Shown here piece after piece: positions 1-9,537 of a DNA stretch of 64,000 nucleotides. Origin of the DNA: Treponema socranskii subsp. socranskii VPI DR56BR1116 = ATCC 35536 (GTDB taxonomy: Bacteria > Spirochaetota > Spirochaetia > Treponematales > Treponemataceae); contig NZ_AVQI01000050.1 in NCBI RefSeq assembly GCF_000468115.1, positions 62,001-126,000 of the forward strand, read 5' to 3'. The notes beneath the pieces were generated by a model. That model was not told the DNA's origin. It ran no database searches and saw nothing but the letters and a program-made list of their open reading frames with translations. Every line of letters starts with the position of its first letter. Positions within the stretch are counted from its first letter, which is position 1. Made by a program: the position numbers and the translations under genes.

Positions 1-858
1 CTCCGCGTCGCTCCCCGTGAAATATACATCAAATGCGGCGGCAATCAATGGCCGTGCATTATCAATTCAACGTCGCTTTTAGCGGCAAAGATAATTCTCG
101 GAAAGACGGGAGGCGCATTCACGGCGATCACACAAAAAAACGCTCCTCCGGTCAGCCTGCGTTTTTGTTTTTTTATCGACAAAGGTACGGAAACGATGAG
201 TTTTTTTATCGCGGGAAAAGTGACGAACACAGCTCAGTACACGGATTCGAAAGACCTCGCCGTCGTAACGCTCACGTATACGCAGCGACCGCCCGACGAT
301 TTTATCGTAAAGATCGGTACGCTCATCGAAGCGAATATCAATTTTATAAAGCGCAGAGAAGAGCGCATCGTCATGACAAGCGAAGCCCGGTACCGGCTCG
401 GTATCGAAAAAGAAGATACGATCATCTACGTGCAAAATGTGCCGCGTAAGTGCATTTTGCGCGATCTGTCGTTTTCAGGCGCAAAGGTCGTTTTGCTCGG
501 AGTGCCGAAATTCGTAAGCGGAAAAGAAACCGTGCTGCGCATCGTTTTCGACGATCCGGCGGAAACGCTGGACATACGCGGCTCGATCGTCGGTGCCGAT
601 TTTGCCGAAGGCCGTCAGGACATCGTTACCGCGAGCATCAAGTTCGATGAAAAAGCCGTACCCACCGCGTACAAACTGCACATCAACGATTACCTTACGA
701 TGACGAAAAAGAATCTCCTCGATGCCTCTTCTCAAATGCAAAATGCGCCGACGCAGACGGTCGAACAGGCGGCCGCCGTTATGAAAGCGCGTCTCAATGC
801 GGCAGCTTCCCGCGGCACGTCTATACAAAATATTCCCCATACGATAGCAGGAACATAA
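1..858 (+). CDS. PilZ-domain protein, 5' end outside the window
   Basis: The frame is open from base 1, so the gene begins upstream; the visible part is 285 residues. The first internal ATG (196) is unlikely to be the start, because the residues before it (IYIKCGGNQWPCIINSTS) look like folded protein. A PilZ-like signature DLSFSGAKV with upstream RKCILR lies near residues 148-165, as in cyclic-di-GMP receptors of the YcgR type. The stop is followed one base later by the start of the TPR gene, so the two are probably one transcript. A cytoplasmic c-di-GMP effector is the likely role; the target is not visible. No signal peptide can be judged because the N-terminus is missing. Confidence 0.7.
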   Translation, partial: LRVAPREIYIKCGGNQWPCIINSTSLLAAKIILGKTGGAFTAITQKNAPPVSLRFCFFIDKGTETMSFFIAGKVTNTAQYTDSKDLAVVTLTYTQRPPDDFIVKIGTLIEANINFIKRREERIVMTSEARYRLGIEKEDTIIYVQNVPRKCILRDLSFSGAKVVLLGVPKFVSGKETVLRIVFDDPAETLDIRGSIVGADFAEGRQDIVTASIKFDEKAVPTAYKLHINDYLTMTKKNLLDASSQMQNAPTQTVEQAAAVMKARLNAAASRGTSIQNIPHTIAGT

Positions 859-859
859 T

Positions 860-2026
860 ATGAATCCGTCAAATCCGCTCGACACGATCTATTACATCAA
901 ACTTCCCGAAGGCTTTTCGTTGTCCCGAAATGCAATGAGAATCGATCCGGAGATTCCGCTGCCGGTGCAAAAAAAAGCCGGAGACGCGCCCGGCACCTTC
1001 AATGCCGAAGAATTGACGCAGGAGCAGATCCTCGCAGGTATCCTCACCGTGCTCGCTTACGACAAACACAACGAACACACGGACTATTACCGCGCACTGC
1101 TGCAAAAAGCGCGTCCGAACATCAAAAGGGAGCTTTCCGAAGGGGCGATCTTAAAAGCGAAAAACGAAGACTACGATATCGCAGAAGAAATGTTTTCCGC
1201 GCTGCGCGGACTCGATCCCGACGATATGACGACCGTGCTCAATACGGCGCTCTTTTTCGACGAACGCGCAAATTCATATCGCCGTTCGGGATTGAACGAA
1301 GATGCCGATGCGTACGACAACGATGCACTCGGCTATTACAAAGCGGCGATGGATGCCGAACCCGCGATCCCCGATGCGTTTTTCAACGCGGGATTTTTTT
1401 ACCTCAAACAGTACGCATACCGAGAAGCGAAAGACTGCTTTGAAACCTACATCGCGCTCACCTGTGACGTGCCGGATGCTTCTCTCGGCGAAAACGGTAT
1501 ATATAAAAAAGAGCGCGCACAGGAGATCGTCGATAATATCCGCAATCAAAACATGGACGACACCCACTTCAAAGCAGCCTACGATTTGATTTCGTCGGGA
1601 CAGGAAGAAAAAGGACTCGAAGAAATCAAACGATTTATCAAAACGAATCAAAAAGTGTGGAATGCGTGGTTTATGCTCGGCTGGGGACTTCGCAGACTCG
1701 GACGTTACGAAAACGCGGAACAGGCGTTTTTGGAATCGCTTGCGTGCCCCGGAGGAGAGACGAACTGCGATACGTACAACGAACTTGCGATCTGCCGCAT
1801 GGAACAAAACGATCTTGCGGGAGCAAAACGCTATCTTTCGCGCGCTCTCTCGCTCGATCCCGAAAACACGAAAATCATATCGAATTTGGGATTCGTCGCG
1901 CTGAAAGAAAACGATGGCGAAAAAGCGAAACGGTATTTTGCGGCGGCGCTCGAAATCGCCCCCGACGATAAAATCGCGGCGTCGGAATTATTGAAATTGG
2001 AAAAAGCGGAAAACGGAAATACGTAA
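860..2026 (+). CDS. Tetratricopeptide-repeat protein
   Basis: A 388-residue protein without signal peptide or membrane segment. TPR-like helix pairs are visible in the C-terminal half, for example WNAWFMLGWGLRRLGRYENA and the stretch of small and aromatic residues after it (about 265-375), with the typical W-L-G-Y-A-F-A spacing. Such proteins act as scaffolds for other proteins. It begins one base after the PilZ gene and is followed 12 bases later by the flavoprotein gene, so these may form one operon. The start has AGGAA nearby. No partner or enzymatic role can be read from the sequence. Confidence 0.75.
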   Translation: MNPSNPLDTIYYIKLPEGFSLSRNAMRIDPEIPLPVQKKAGDAPGTFNAEELTQEQILAGILTVLAYDKHNEHTDYYRALLQKARPNIKRELSEGAILKAKNEDYDIAEEMFSALRGLDPDDMTTVLNTALFFDERANSYRRSGLNEDADAYDNDALGYYKAAMDAEPAIPDAFFNAGFFYLKQYAYREAKDCFETYIALTCDVPDASLGENGIYKKERAQEIVDNIRNQNMDDTHFKAAYDLISSGQEEKGLEEIKRFIKTNQKVWNAWFMLGWGLRRLGRYENAEQAFLESLACPGGETNCDTYNELAICRMEQNDLAGAKRYLSRALSLDPENTKIISNLGFVALKENDGEKAKRYFAAALEIAPDDKIAASELLKLEKAENGNT

Positions 2027-2038
2027 ACAGGAGTTTTT

Positions 2039-3937
2039 ATGCACACGGATTTTATCGGGCGTATCGTACGAAGATTTACGGTACTGGGTATCGCTGCGAT
2101 CACAGCGGTATTTTTTTCATGCGGAAAACCGAAGATCGCGTTCAAAGCGGGCGATTATACCGCGACCGCCGCCGGCAGAAACGGGGATATCAAAATCCGC
2201 GTTTTATTTACCGATTCGCGCATCAAAGAAATCAACGTCCTTGAAAGCGCGGAAACGGCCGGCTTGGGAGATGTCGCGATTGAAAAAATTGCGAAAAAAG
2301 TTATCGATGAGCAAACGCTTACCGTCGATGCCGTCGCGGGTGCGACGATTTCATCGAAGGCACTGCTCGCAGCACTTGCCGACTGTGTAACGCAAGCCGG
2401 CGCGAATCCCGACGCGCTGAAAAAAAGTGCGCGCAATGCGTCAGCTGCAAAATCCGAAACGTATTCCGCCGATATCGTGATCGTCGGAGCGGGAGCGGCC
2501 GGTCTCACTGCCGGAATCACCGCGTCCGAAGCGGGTGCAAACGTCATCGTTTTGGAAAAAGGCGCAAGCGTCGCGGTGAGCAACGGAGCGGTCGCGGGCG
2601 GGCCCATCGCTGTCGGTACTCGCATTCAAAAAACGGAAGGCGAAAATCTTACGCTTGAAAAGTTGTATACGCACATGAACGATTTCGCAAACAGCACGAT
2701 CAATTCGTCGCTGCTGCATAAATGCCTTGCCGTATCGGGGGAAACGATCGATATGATGCAGGATCTCGGTTTGGATATTTACCTCCGCAGAGATGCGTAC
2801 GGAATCGGTTTCCGCGCCCGGCACGGTATCAAACAGAAAGGTGCCGACAGAATGCGCTTTCTCCGGGAAAAAATCGAATCGAAGGGCGGAAACTTTTTAT
2901 TTGAAACGGCAGGGAAAAAGCTCATCGTAAAAGACGGGCACGTGATCGGTATCGAAGCGGAAAAATCGGACGGCACGAAAGTCATCGTCAACGCGAAAGC
3001 CGTTCTTGTCGCGACCGGCGGATATTTGGGCAGCGAAGAATTTATTCGGAAAAAATTCGGCAACATAACGGTAAATCCACTGGGCAATACGCTTTCGACC
3101 GGTGACGGTATTGCGATGATATTGGATGCGGGCGGAGTTGAAGACCGCAACTGGGGTATCGTCGCCAATGAATTTTCCGCCGCAAATAAAAAGGCGGGAC
3201 AATGGACGATAAAATGTAATCAAAATTTACGTTTCGGCATTTACGGCGGTCTCATCGTCAATTCCGACGGCAACCGTTTTTTCAGCGAAGACGTCATGGC
3301 AAATAAACCTTTAAGCGGCGCGCAGTCGGCACTCAGGGAAGGAAAATATTACGCAGTAATGGACGACGCATATTACAAATCCGTATGCACGAAGGGAATT
3401 TTCGAAACGCTCGGAAAACCGCAAAGCTGGATTGCGGGCGAACGCAATCTGTCGGCGGAAGCGCCGGCATCGGCAGCCCATATCAAAATATTGACGGAAG
3501 CACCCTCTCAGCTTGCCGAAGCGATCGAACAGGGTTGGGCGTATAAAGCGGATACGATAGAAGAAGCGGCCTCTCATTTCGCTCTCACCGCTCTCGCAAA
3601 AACGGTAGCCCGCTACAATGCATTGTGCGCGACGGGCAAGGACGAAGATTTTTATAAAAATCCGGTATTCCTCACGCCCGTATCGAAGGGACCGTTTTAC
3701 GTTTTCGAATATGAAACGAGCGCGTGGTGTACGCTTGGAGGTGTAAAAGTTGACGACAGTCTCCGTGCGCTCGACGCGAACAATAAGCCGATTCCCGGAC
3801 TCTATGCCGCGGGTATCGACGCGGGAAGCGCGTTTACCGCACCGTATTACGATAATGAAGGTTCCGCATTCGGCATTTCGCTCAGCTCGGGAACGCTCGC
3901 GGGACGCACTATGGCGGCATACGTAAAAGAATTATAG
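2039..3937 (+). CDS. Lipoprotein flavoreductase: FMN-binding domain plus fumarate-reductase-type FAD domain
   Basis: This 632-residue protein starts with a hydrophobic leader ending in FFSCGK, a spirochaetal lipobox with Cys28. Residues about 38-122 are an FMN-binding domain with the flavinylation motif DAVAGATISS; Thr102 would carry covalent FMN added by ApbE. The FAD-binding fumarate reductase/succinate dehydrogenase flavoprotein domain follows, with the dinucleotide motif VIVGAGAAGLTAG near residue 146. Relatives include urocanate reductase and other extracytoplasmic electron-accepting reductases. The lipobox places the enzyme outside the cytoplasm, where it would dispose of electrons onto fumarate or a similar enoate. 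The exact acceptor cannot be read. An SD (AGGAG) lies 6 bases before the ATG. Confidence 0.8.
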   Translation: MHTDFIGRIVRRFTVLGIAAITAVFFSCGKPKIAFKAGDYTATAAGRNGDIKIRVLFTDSRIKEINVLESAETAGLGDVAIEKIAKKVIDEQTLTVDAVAGATISSKALLAALADCVTQAGANPDALKKSARNASAAKSETYSADIVIVGAGAAGLTAGITASEAGANVIVLEKGASVAVSNGAVAGGPIAVGTRIQKTEGENLTLEKLYTHMNDFANSTINSSLLHKCLAVSGETIDMMQDLGLDIYLRRDAYGIGFRARHGIKQKGADRMRFLREKIESKGGNFLFETAGKKLIVKDGHVIGIEAEKSDGTKVIVNAKAVLVATGGYLGSEEFIRKKFGNITVNPLGNTLSTGDGIAMILDAGGVEDRNWGIVANEFSAANKKAGQWTIKCNQNLRFGIYGGLIVNSDGNRFFSEDVMANKPLSGAQSALREGKYYAVMDDAYYKSVCTKGIFETLGKPQSWIAGERNLSAEAPASAAHIKILTEAPSQLAEAIEQGWAYKADTIEEAASHFALTALAKTVARYNALCATGKDEDFYKNPVFLTPVSKGPFYVFEYETSAWCTLGGVKVDDSLRALDANNKPIPGLYAAGIDAGSAFTAPYYDNEGSAFGISLSSGTLAGRTMAAYVKEL

Positions 3938-4104
3938 GAGATGCAACTTAAGCTGCGGATGTGCGCGCTTCGAAAAGCCGCACGCATCAGTGCAAGTGCG
4001 CGAGGCCGACAAAGCGTCCGCGTACTTGCCGGCGCCTGCATTTCGCGCACGGTGTGCCGCCGGCGTGCCGCAGATGTTTACATTTCGCGTCCTGTGCTGC
4101 CGAA

Positions 4105-4605
4105 CTACTGCGCGCGCGTGTCGAAATCAAGGGCGAGCGTGTCGCCGACTTTTATATTGACGCGATCGAACCAGCCTTGGGGTACTTCGAGTGCATAACG
4201 CACACTCACGGAACTCTCGACGGGTGCGAGGCTGAACGGCGTCATGTCGTATATGTCGCGGATGCGACCGCGCGAATCGATGTACGCGATCGAAAGCGGA
4301 TGCGGCGTATCTTTCATCCAAAATCTAAGCCGCTCGTCTTTGTCGAACACGAAAAGCATTCCCGTGCCATCGGGGATGTTCTTACGATTCATAAGACCCC
4401 GGCTCTGCTGGGCAGGGGTACGCGCCATTTCCGCGCGGACGCTTACCGTGCTGCCGTCTGCTCTTTTAAGCGTGAGAGTTTGCGCAGGTAATTTTTTCGT
4501 ACATGATATAAAAAAGAGCGTTGTCAGCACAAAAATCAAGGTAAGTGCGCCGCTTTTTAGGACGGCCGTTTTTTCGATAATTTTACAGATTATTAATTTT
4601 TTCAT
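4105..4605 (-). CDS. DUF192 family lipoprotein
   Basis: A 166-residue protein whose leader ends in FFISCTKK (lipobox Cys35), followed by a DUF192 domain with the hallmark stretches ARTPAQQSRGLMNRK, GMLFVF and RFWMKDTPHPLSIAYID. DUF192 proteins are small secreted beta-rich proteins of unknown function. The ATG at 4605 was chosen because it follows GGAAG and begins the leader; the frame extends further upstream without coding character. It is the last gene of a minus-strand group (cyclic-nucleotide protein, 180-residue protein, this gene) and converges with the flavoreductase. Confidence 0.85.
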   Translation of the reverse strand: MKKLIICKIIEKTAVLKSGALTLIFVLTTLFFISCTKKLPAQTLTLKRADGSTVSVRAEMARTPAQQSRGLMNRKNIPDGTGMLFVFDKDERLRFWMKDTPHPLSIAYIDSRGRIRDIYDMTPFSLAPVESSVSVRYALEVPQGWFDRVNIKVGDTLALDFDTRAQ

Positions 4606-4658
4606 CGATAATTCTTCCCTTTCCTTCGTACCGTGCAAAGGGCTTTGCATATCGTTCG

Positions 4659-5201
4659 TCACAGCGAGTCCAAAAACAGTTCGCGCGTCATTTCGGCGGC
4701 GGAAAGCGGAACGAGGGATGCGGCGTTCAATTCGTCGAAGACTTTCGTGTCGACGTATTTGATCGCAAGCGGCCGCTCGAGGCTCATCGTCACGGTATCC
4801 GATTTCCACTCCGATTTTTCGGGCGACAGAGAGGTCGGGTTTCCGTATTTTTTGCACAGAGCGCTGAAAATACTGTAGTGATCCATGCGTTCCCGATCGA
4901 CATTGATGATCATAATATAGAGGCGGCCCTTGTAAAATTGAAAATAGCACCGGTCGAGAAACGATGAAACGCCTCTCGCTTTTGCGTCGGTTTCTATGAG
5001 CACGCGGTTTTCACCGGGAAGCAGCGACACGTCCCGCTCTCCGTGATAGCCGAATTCGCCGTTTTTTTTCAAGCGTTCTTTTACTTCGTCGAGCGTCATG
5101 CCGAGCCGAATGCCGCCGTAGCCGAGGGGAAGTGCGTTTTGCGCGACAAGAACAAAAAGCGCGGTGAAAAAGAACAACGCAGCTGCGATCGTTTTTTTCA
5201 T
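4659..5201 (-). CDS. Exported protein of unknown function
   Basis: A 180-residue protein with an N-terminal signal peptide (MKKTIAAALFFFTALFVLVA) and no lipobox. After cleavage comes YGGIRLGMTLDEVKERL, a motif seen in several small secreted proteins in which a short helix follows a beta strand. The rest is mixed alpha/beta with no recognisable catalytic residues. The start at 5201 is the one that yields the signal peptide. It lies 25 bases after the cyclic-nucleotide-binding gene and 53 bases before the DUF192 gene, so co-expression is likely. I do not recognise the family. Confidence 0.7.
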   Translation of the reverse strand: MKKTIAAALFFFTALFVLVAQNALPLGYGGIRLGMTLDEVKERLKKNGEFGYHGERDVSLLPGENRVLIETDAKARGVSSFLDRCYFQFYKGRLYIMIINVDRERMDHYSIFSALCKKYGNPTSLSPEKSEWKSDTVTMSLERPLAIKYVDTKVFDELNAASLVPLSAAEMTRELFLDSL

Positions 5202-5226
5202 AGAAAACTCCGCATCACGCGCCCTG

Positions 5227-6417
5227 TTACGCGTTGTTGTTTTGCTTGCGGTAAAATGCCGCCTGTTTGACGAGTTCGCGGCAGTCGGGCACGAGGATTT
5301 TCCCGTTGATAAAGCGGACATGAGAATCGGACTGCAATCGGATGAGACTTTCGGCTTGCTGCTCTTTCGGGAGTCCGCACATATTCGCCAAATCATAGGG
5401 CGTCAAATCCGTTTGATACTGGACGTTTTGCTGAGAAAGATTGATTTTCGTTTTTTCAACTTGCAGCGCGAGGATATCGATAAGCTTGTGCAGCGGATCG
5501 TGCAGGTTCGCATTGTCGATTTGGCGGTACATCGACCACAAGCGGTCGGCGAGCATCGTCGTCAAGCGCGAGATGAGCTGGGGCTGGGTTGCGACCATCA
5601 AATCGAAGTTTTGCCGGTTTACCGCCATGAGTTTGCACGGTTCGTGCGCGATCGCGCTCGCCGATCGCGGCTTGTTTTCGAGCAGCGCCATTTCGCCGAA
5701 CATATCGCCTTTTTTCAGCATCGCAAGGGTTACTTCGTTGCCGTCGACGACTTTCGAAATCTTCACCTGTCCTTCCTGGATGATAAACATGTCCGGGCCG
5801 TTTTGGCTTTCGGAAAATATCATCGTGCTTTTCGGATAGACGCGCATAAGGTCGGGCGTCGATTCGAAATACACCGCATGCGTGCGCTCTTTGAGTACGA
5901 TAAAACGCTCTTTTGCGCGCCCCGCATTGAGACCGCGCGGACAGGCTTTGAGATATTGATAATAGGCGTATACCGCGATATCCGAAAAACCCGCTTTGTC
6001 GTAATAATCGGCGACGTCGAATATGTGTTCGGGCGTATCGGCGACGACGTTGTTGAGCGTCAACTTTGTCAGCGTTTCGTTCATGGAGCGCATACCGTTT
6101 GCAAAGGTGCGGATAATCTTCATGGCGACGGGCGTATTGCGCATGATGAGTTCGGGGTATTGATCGCGGCGGACGGAAATACCGGTGACGTCGGTGATGG
6201 CGATAACGGTTTCGATTTGGGAATGCCCCGACATACACGGGATAACGCCGACGAAGTCTCCCGGTCCGAGAAGTTTGATCGGGCCGCCGGGCGCATCGGT
6301 CGCTTTAAAACAGCGGACATTGCCGCTTTGAATGATAAAGAAGCGATCGCTTTCTGCCTTCCCTTCAACGACGAGGTAAGATCCTTTTCTAAAATTTACA
6401 AATGATAATTGCAGCAA
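5227..6417 (-). CDS. Double cyclic-nucleotide-binding-domain protein
   Basis: A 396-residue cytoplasmic protein. Two Crp-type cNMP-binding folds are visible: residues about 10-115 (FRKGSYLVVEGKAESDRFFIIQ) and about 195-300 (STMIFSESQNGPDMFIIQEG followed by GDMFGEMALLENKPRSASAIA, the phosphate-binding cassette). The C-terminal 90 residues resemble the helical/winged part of Crp-like regulators (LTPYDLANMCGLPKEQQAESL) but are divergent. Treponemes carry such proteins as presumed cAMP or nucleotide sensors. The start is TTG at 6417 with GAGGG 9 bases upstream; no ATG fits. The second cassette keeps the Arg expected for ligand binding. Confidence 0.8.
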   Translation of the reverse strand: MLQLSFVNFRKGSYLVVEGKAESDRFFIIQSGNVRCFKATDAPGGPIKLLGPGDFVGVIPCMSGHSQIETVIAITDVTGISVRRDQYPELIMRNTPVAMKIIRTFANGMRSMNETLTKLTLNNVVADTPEHIFDVADYYDKAGFSDIAVYAYYQYLKACPRGLNAGRAKERFIVLKERTHAVYFESTPDLMRVYPKSTMIFSESQNGPDMFIIQEGQVKISKVVDGNEVTLAMLKKGDMFGEMALLENKPRSASAIAHEPCKLMAVNRQNFDLMVATQPQLISRLTTMLADRLWSMYRQIDNANLHDPLHKLIDILALQVEKTKINLSQQNVQYQTDLTPYDLANMCGLPKEQQAESLIRLQSDSHVRFINGKILVPDCRELVKQAAFYRKQNNNA

Positions 6418-6500
6418 TTCGATTCGCCCTCTGTTTTATAAGTATAAATTCCACTGCCTTGTTTGTCAATCTTTAAAATCGGCATAAATTCAACTTATCT

Positions 6501-7433
6501 TTACCGTATTCCGCAAAATAATATTTCACATTCGAGCGTAAATCCCGTCTTTTGCCGCACGGTTTCGACGATGCGATCTACGAGATCGTGCACGTCTTTC
6601 GCCGTCGCGCCTCCGGTGTTGACGATAAAGTTTCCGTGCCACGGAGCAATCTGCGCGCCGCCGGAGCGCATCCCCTTCAATCCCGCTTCGTCGATGATTT
6701 TTCCCGACGGCTTTCCGAATGCGCGGTTGTTTTTGAACACGCTTCCCGCGCTCGGAAATTTAAAATGCCCCTTTGCGCTTCGCTCTGCGGCGTAAGCTCT
6801 GCAGCGCTCGGCTATTTCGTTTTTTTTGTCTTCGGAAAGCTTTTTCGTTTTAAAAACCGCGCGCGTAACGATTCGAGGCGTATTTTGAAAGGGCGATATT
6901 TTATAATCCCAATCGGAGGCGGAAAAGCGGTAGGTTTTTTCTTCGAGCGTTTCGCAATCGATATAGCGGACTTCGGAGAGGATATCGCTTACGGATACGT
7001 CGAAACATCTTGCGTTCATATATACCGCGCCGCCCATGCTTCCGGGAAGCCCCGCAAACGTTTCGATCCCCGAGAGAGCATGCTCCGTACAAAACGAAAC
7101 GACGGACGAAACAGAAGCGCCCGCTCCGCACGCGACACATTCGTCTGCGGCTTCGATATCGCAGAGTGCGCTCATAGAAACGACGACACCTTCAAAGCCT
7201 TTGTCCGATACGACGATATTGCTTCCGCCGCCGAGTACGAAATACGGCACGGCATCGGCCTTTAGAACCGAAAGCGTAAAGCGGAGAGACGAAACATCGA
7301 AGGGTTCTATAAAAAGAGGCGCCGGCCCTCCGATGCGGAAAGTCGTGTGATTTGCCATCGTTTCGGAAAAGAGAATGCGGCCTTTAAAATCGTCCGTATT
7401 GAATTTTTCAGCCGTTTCGCGTATGCTTGTCAT
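6501..7433 (-). CDS. murB: UDP-N-acetylenolpyruvoylglucosamine reductase
   Basis: About 310 residues, the normal size for MurB, which uses FAD and NADPH to reduce the enolpyruvyl group on the way to UDP-MurNAc for peptidoglycan. FAD-binding features are visible: HTTFRIGGPAPLFIEP, YFVLGGGSNIVVSDKGF and GLPGSMGGAVYMNARCF, plus the late SAGSVFKN, which includes the catalytic Ser region. It is a short type lacking the Tyr loop insertion. ATG at 7433 and GTG at 7436 are both possible starts; no SD precedes them, and a TATACT box lies 8 or 5 bases upstream. It is divergent from cysS. Confidence 0.95.
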   Translation of the reverse strand: MTSIRETAEKFNTDDFKGRILFSETMANHTTFRIGGPAPLFIEPFDVSSLRFTLSVLKADAVPYFVLGGGSNIVVSDKGFEGVVVSMSALCDIEAADECVACGAGASVSSVVSFCTEHALSGIETFAGLPGSMGGAVYMNARCFDVSVSDILSEVRYIDCETLEEKTYRFSASDWDYKISPFQNTPRIVTRAVFKTKKLSEDKKNEIAERCRAYAAERSAKGHFKFPSAGSVFKNNRAFGKPSGKIIDEAGLKGMRSGGAQIAPWHGNFIVNTGGATAKDVHDLVDRIVETVRQKTGFTLECEILFCGIR

Positions 7434-7482
7434 CACGCTACAGTATACTGAAAACGTCTATACTTTTCGATAGGGATTGCTT

Positions 7483-8952
7483 ATGGGATTACGGGTATTC
7501 AATACGATGGGACGGGAAATGCAGGATTTCGTGCCGATTACGCCGGGCTTCGTCGGTTTTTACGGCTGCGGTCCGACGGTGTATAATTATGCACACATCG
7601 GAAACCTGCGCGCATACGTATTTCTCGACATACTCGACCGCACGCTTTCCTACCTCGGCTACGATAAAAAGCATGTCATGAACATCACCGATATCGGGCA
7701 CCTTACGGGCGATGACGATTCGGGTGAAGATAAAATCGTCAAGACTGCGAAAGAACGCCATCAATCGGTGCTCGAAGTCGCGCAGTTTTATACGGATGCG
7801 TTTTTTAAAGATTTGGATGCGCTCAATATCCGCCGTCCCGACGTCGTGTGCAAAGCGACCGATCACGTTTCCGATATGATCGAATTGATAAAGCGTATCG
7901 AAGCGAACGGTCATACCTATATGTCCGGCGGAAACCTCTATTACGACGTGTCCACGTATGCCGATTACGGGAAGCTCGCAAACCTCCGCCTCGACGATCA
8001 AAAAGCCGGAGCGAGAGTCGGCGTCGATGAAAACAAACGCAATCCCTATGATTTTGTATTGTGGTTTACAAAATCGAAATTTGAAAATCAGGCGCTGTCG
8101 TGGGAAAGCCCCTGGGGAAAAGGCTATCCCGGCTGGCACATCGAGTGCTCGGCGATGAGCATGAAATACCTCGGCGATCATTTCGACATTCACACCGGCG
8201 GTATCGACCATATCCCGATCCACCACACGAATGAAATCGCCCAGTCGGAAGGCGCAACCGGCAAAAAATGGGTTAACTATTGGCTGCACAACGAATTCCT
8301 CGTCGTCAAAAGCGACGCGTCCGGAGACGGAGACAAAATGTCGAAGTCCGCAGGGAATTTTCTGCGTCTTCAAACGCTCGCCGATAAGGGCTACGACGCG
8401 CTCGACTACCGCTATTTTTTGCTCGGCGCTCAGTACCGAAGCCAAGTGTTTTTCAGCTGGGATGCGATGGAAAGCGCAAAAAACGCGCGGAAAGCGCTCG
8501 TAAAACGCGCCGCGCAGATTATCGAAGCATCTCACGGAAAAGCCTCTTCTTCGCTCGGAAAAAAAGCACAAGGTTATATCGATTCTTTTAAAGCCGCGCT
8601 CGAAAACGATCTTGCAACTCCTCAGGCGATGAGTGCGCTGCACCTTGCGGTAAAAGACACGGAACTGAAAGCGGAAGAAGCGCTTTCGCTCATCAAAACG
8701 ATGGACGGCGTGCTCGCGCTCAAAATCGAAGCGGAAGCGGCAAAGCTCGAGTCCGCCGCGGTTATCAAAACGCACGAAGGAGACGCGGAAGCGGCCGAAA
8801 TCGATGCCCTCGTTGCGGAACGGACGGCGGCAAAAAAAGCGAAGGATTTCGCAAAAGCCGATAAAATCAGAGGCGATCTGGCATCCCGCGGCATCGTCAT
8901 CACCGATACGCCGGAGGGGCCGGTGTGGAAGCGGACGGCGAAACAGCCGTAA
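7483..8952 (+). CDS. cysS: Cysteinyl-tRNA synthetase
   Basis: A 489-residue class I synthetase that charges tRNA-Cys. The zinc ligand CGPTVY is at 29-34, HIGN at 38-41 and KMSKS at 285-289, followed by the DALR-like helical domain and a C-terminal tail with VAERTAAKKAKDFAKADKIR. I chose ATG 7483 with AGGGA 6 bases upstream over the in-frame TTG at 7477. It is followed 15 bases later by a sigma factor gene, so the sigma cassette may be transcribed with it. The ATG-to-ATG gap to divergent murB is only 49 bases. Confidence 0.96.
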   Translation: MGLRVFNTMGREMQDFVPITPGFVGFYGCGPTVYNYAHIGNLRAYVFLDILDRTLSYLGYDKKHVMNITDIGHLTGDDDSGEDKIVKTAKERHQSVLEVAQFYTDAFFKDLDALNIRRPDVVCKATDHVSDMIELIKRIEANGHTYMSGGNLYYDVSTYADYGKLANLRLDDQKAGARVGVDENKRNPYDFVLWFTKSKFENQALSWESPWGKGYPGWHIECSAMSMKYLGDHFDIHTGGIDHIPIHHTNEIAQSEGATGKKWVNYWLHNEFLVVKSDASGDGDKMSKSAGNFLRLQTLADKGYDALDYRYFLLGAQYRSQVFFSWDAMESAKNARKALVKRAAQIIEASHGKASSSLGKKAQGYIDSFKAALENDLATPQAMSALHLAVKDTELKAEEALSLIKTMDGVLALKIEAEAAKLESAAVIKTHEGDAEAAEIDALVAERTAAKKAKDFAKADKIRGDLASRGIVITDTPEGPVWKRTAKQP

Positions 8953-8967
8953 CTTTTTGGAGTTATC

Positions 8968-9537
8968 GTGTTTACTACGGTAGAGGAAAATCAATCGGGA
9001 TCGTCTCATCCGCTCAATGCGGGCAATCCTGCAGATTTTAAAACGATATACGACGCGACGATGCAGCTTTTGTTCCGCATTTCGTACAGGGTTGTCTCCG
9101 ACGAAGAAGCGGCGGAAGATTTGGCACACGATTCGCTCATCAAAGCGAACGAAAAAGAGCTTGTCTTTCCGTCGCTCAACGATGCGAAGTATTGGCTCAT
9201 CCGCGTCGTAAAAAACGCATCGCTCAACTACATCAAGCGGAAAGGCCGTGAACGGAAAGCGTATCAAAAAGCGCTGTACGAAGATCATCGGACGGCGCCG
9301 TCGGGCGAAACCGACGTGCTGAAAGCGGAAGCCGCAAAAAAAGCGCGTGAAGCCCTCGCACAGCTTCCGGAAAAGCTCCGCGAAGTTTTGATCTTGCGCG
9401 AATACGGAGATTTGAATTATAAAGAAATCGGAAAAACGCTCGGCATTACGGAAGGAAACGTAAAGGTCCGTGTGTTTCGCGCACGCGAACAGCTGTCGAA
9501 ATTATTAGGAGAAGACGATGTCTACCTGCCCCAGTAA
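8968..9537 (+). CDS. ECF-type RNA polymerase sigma factor
   Basis: A 189-residue sigma-70 family protein with region 2 (LLFRISYRVVSDEEAAEDLAHDSLIKA, about 30-60) and region 4 (LPEKLREVLILREYGDLNYKEIGKTLGITEGNVK, about 130-170, given here across two motifs) but no regions 1 and 3, as in ECF sigma factors. The start is GTG at 8968 with GGAG 5 bases before it. Its 3' end overlaps the next gene by 20 bases; that gene encodes a zinc-finger anti-sigma factor. This matches the RpoE-like sigma of treponemes (the TP0092 type), which I infer from context and size. Confidence 0.9.
   Translation: MFTTVEENQSGSSHPLNAGNPADFKTIYDATMQLLFRISYRVVSDEEAAEDLAHDSLIKANEKELVFPSLNDAKYWLIRVVKNASLNYIKRKGRERKAYQKALYEDHRTAPSGETDVLKAEAAKKAREALAQLPEKLREVLILREYGDLNYKEIGKTLGITEGNVKVRVFRAREQLSKLLGEDDVYLPQ

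Noticed and set aside
5164..6405. Plus-strand open frame of 413 codons opposite the cyclic-nucleotide protein.
   Set aside because: Shadow of a well-supported gene; low-complexity Arg/His/Phe composition and no SD.
7489..9288. Long minus-strand open frame opposite cysS (599 codons).
   Set aside because: Arg/Phe/Ile-rich composition with no domain; it mirrors the codon pattern of cysS and the sigma gene, both of which are certain.
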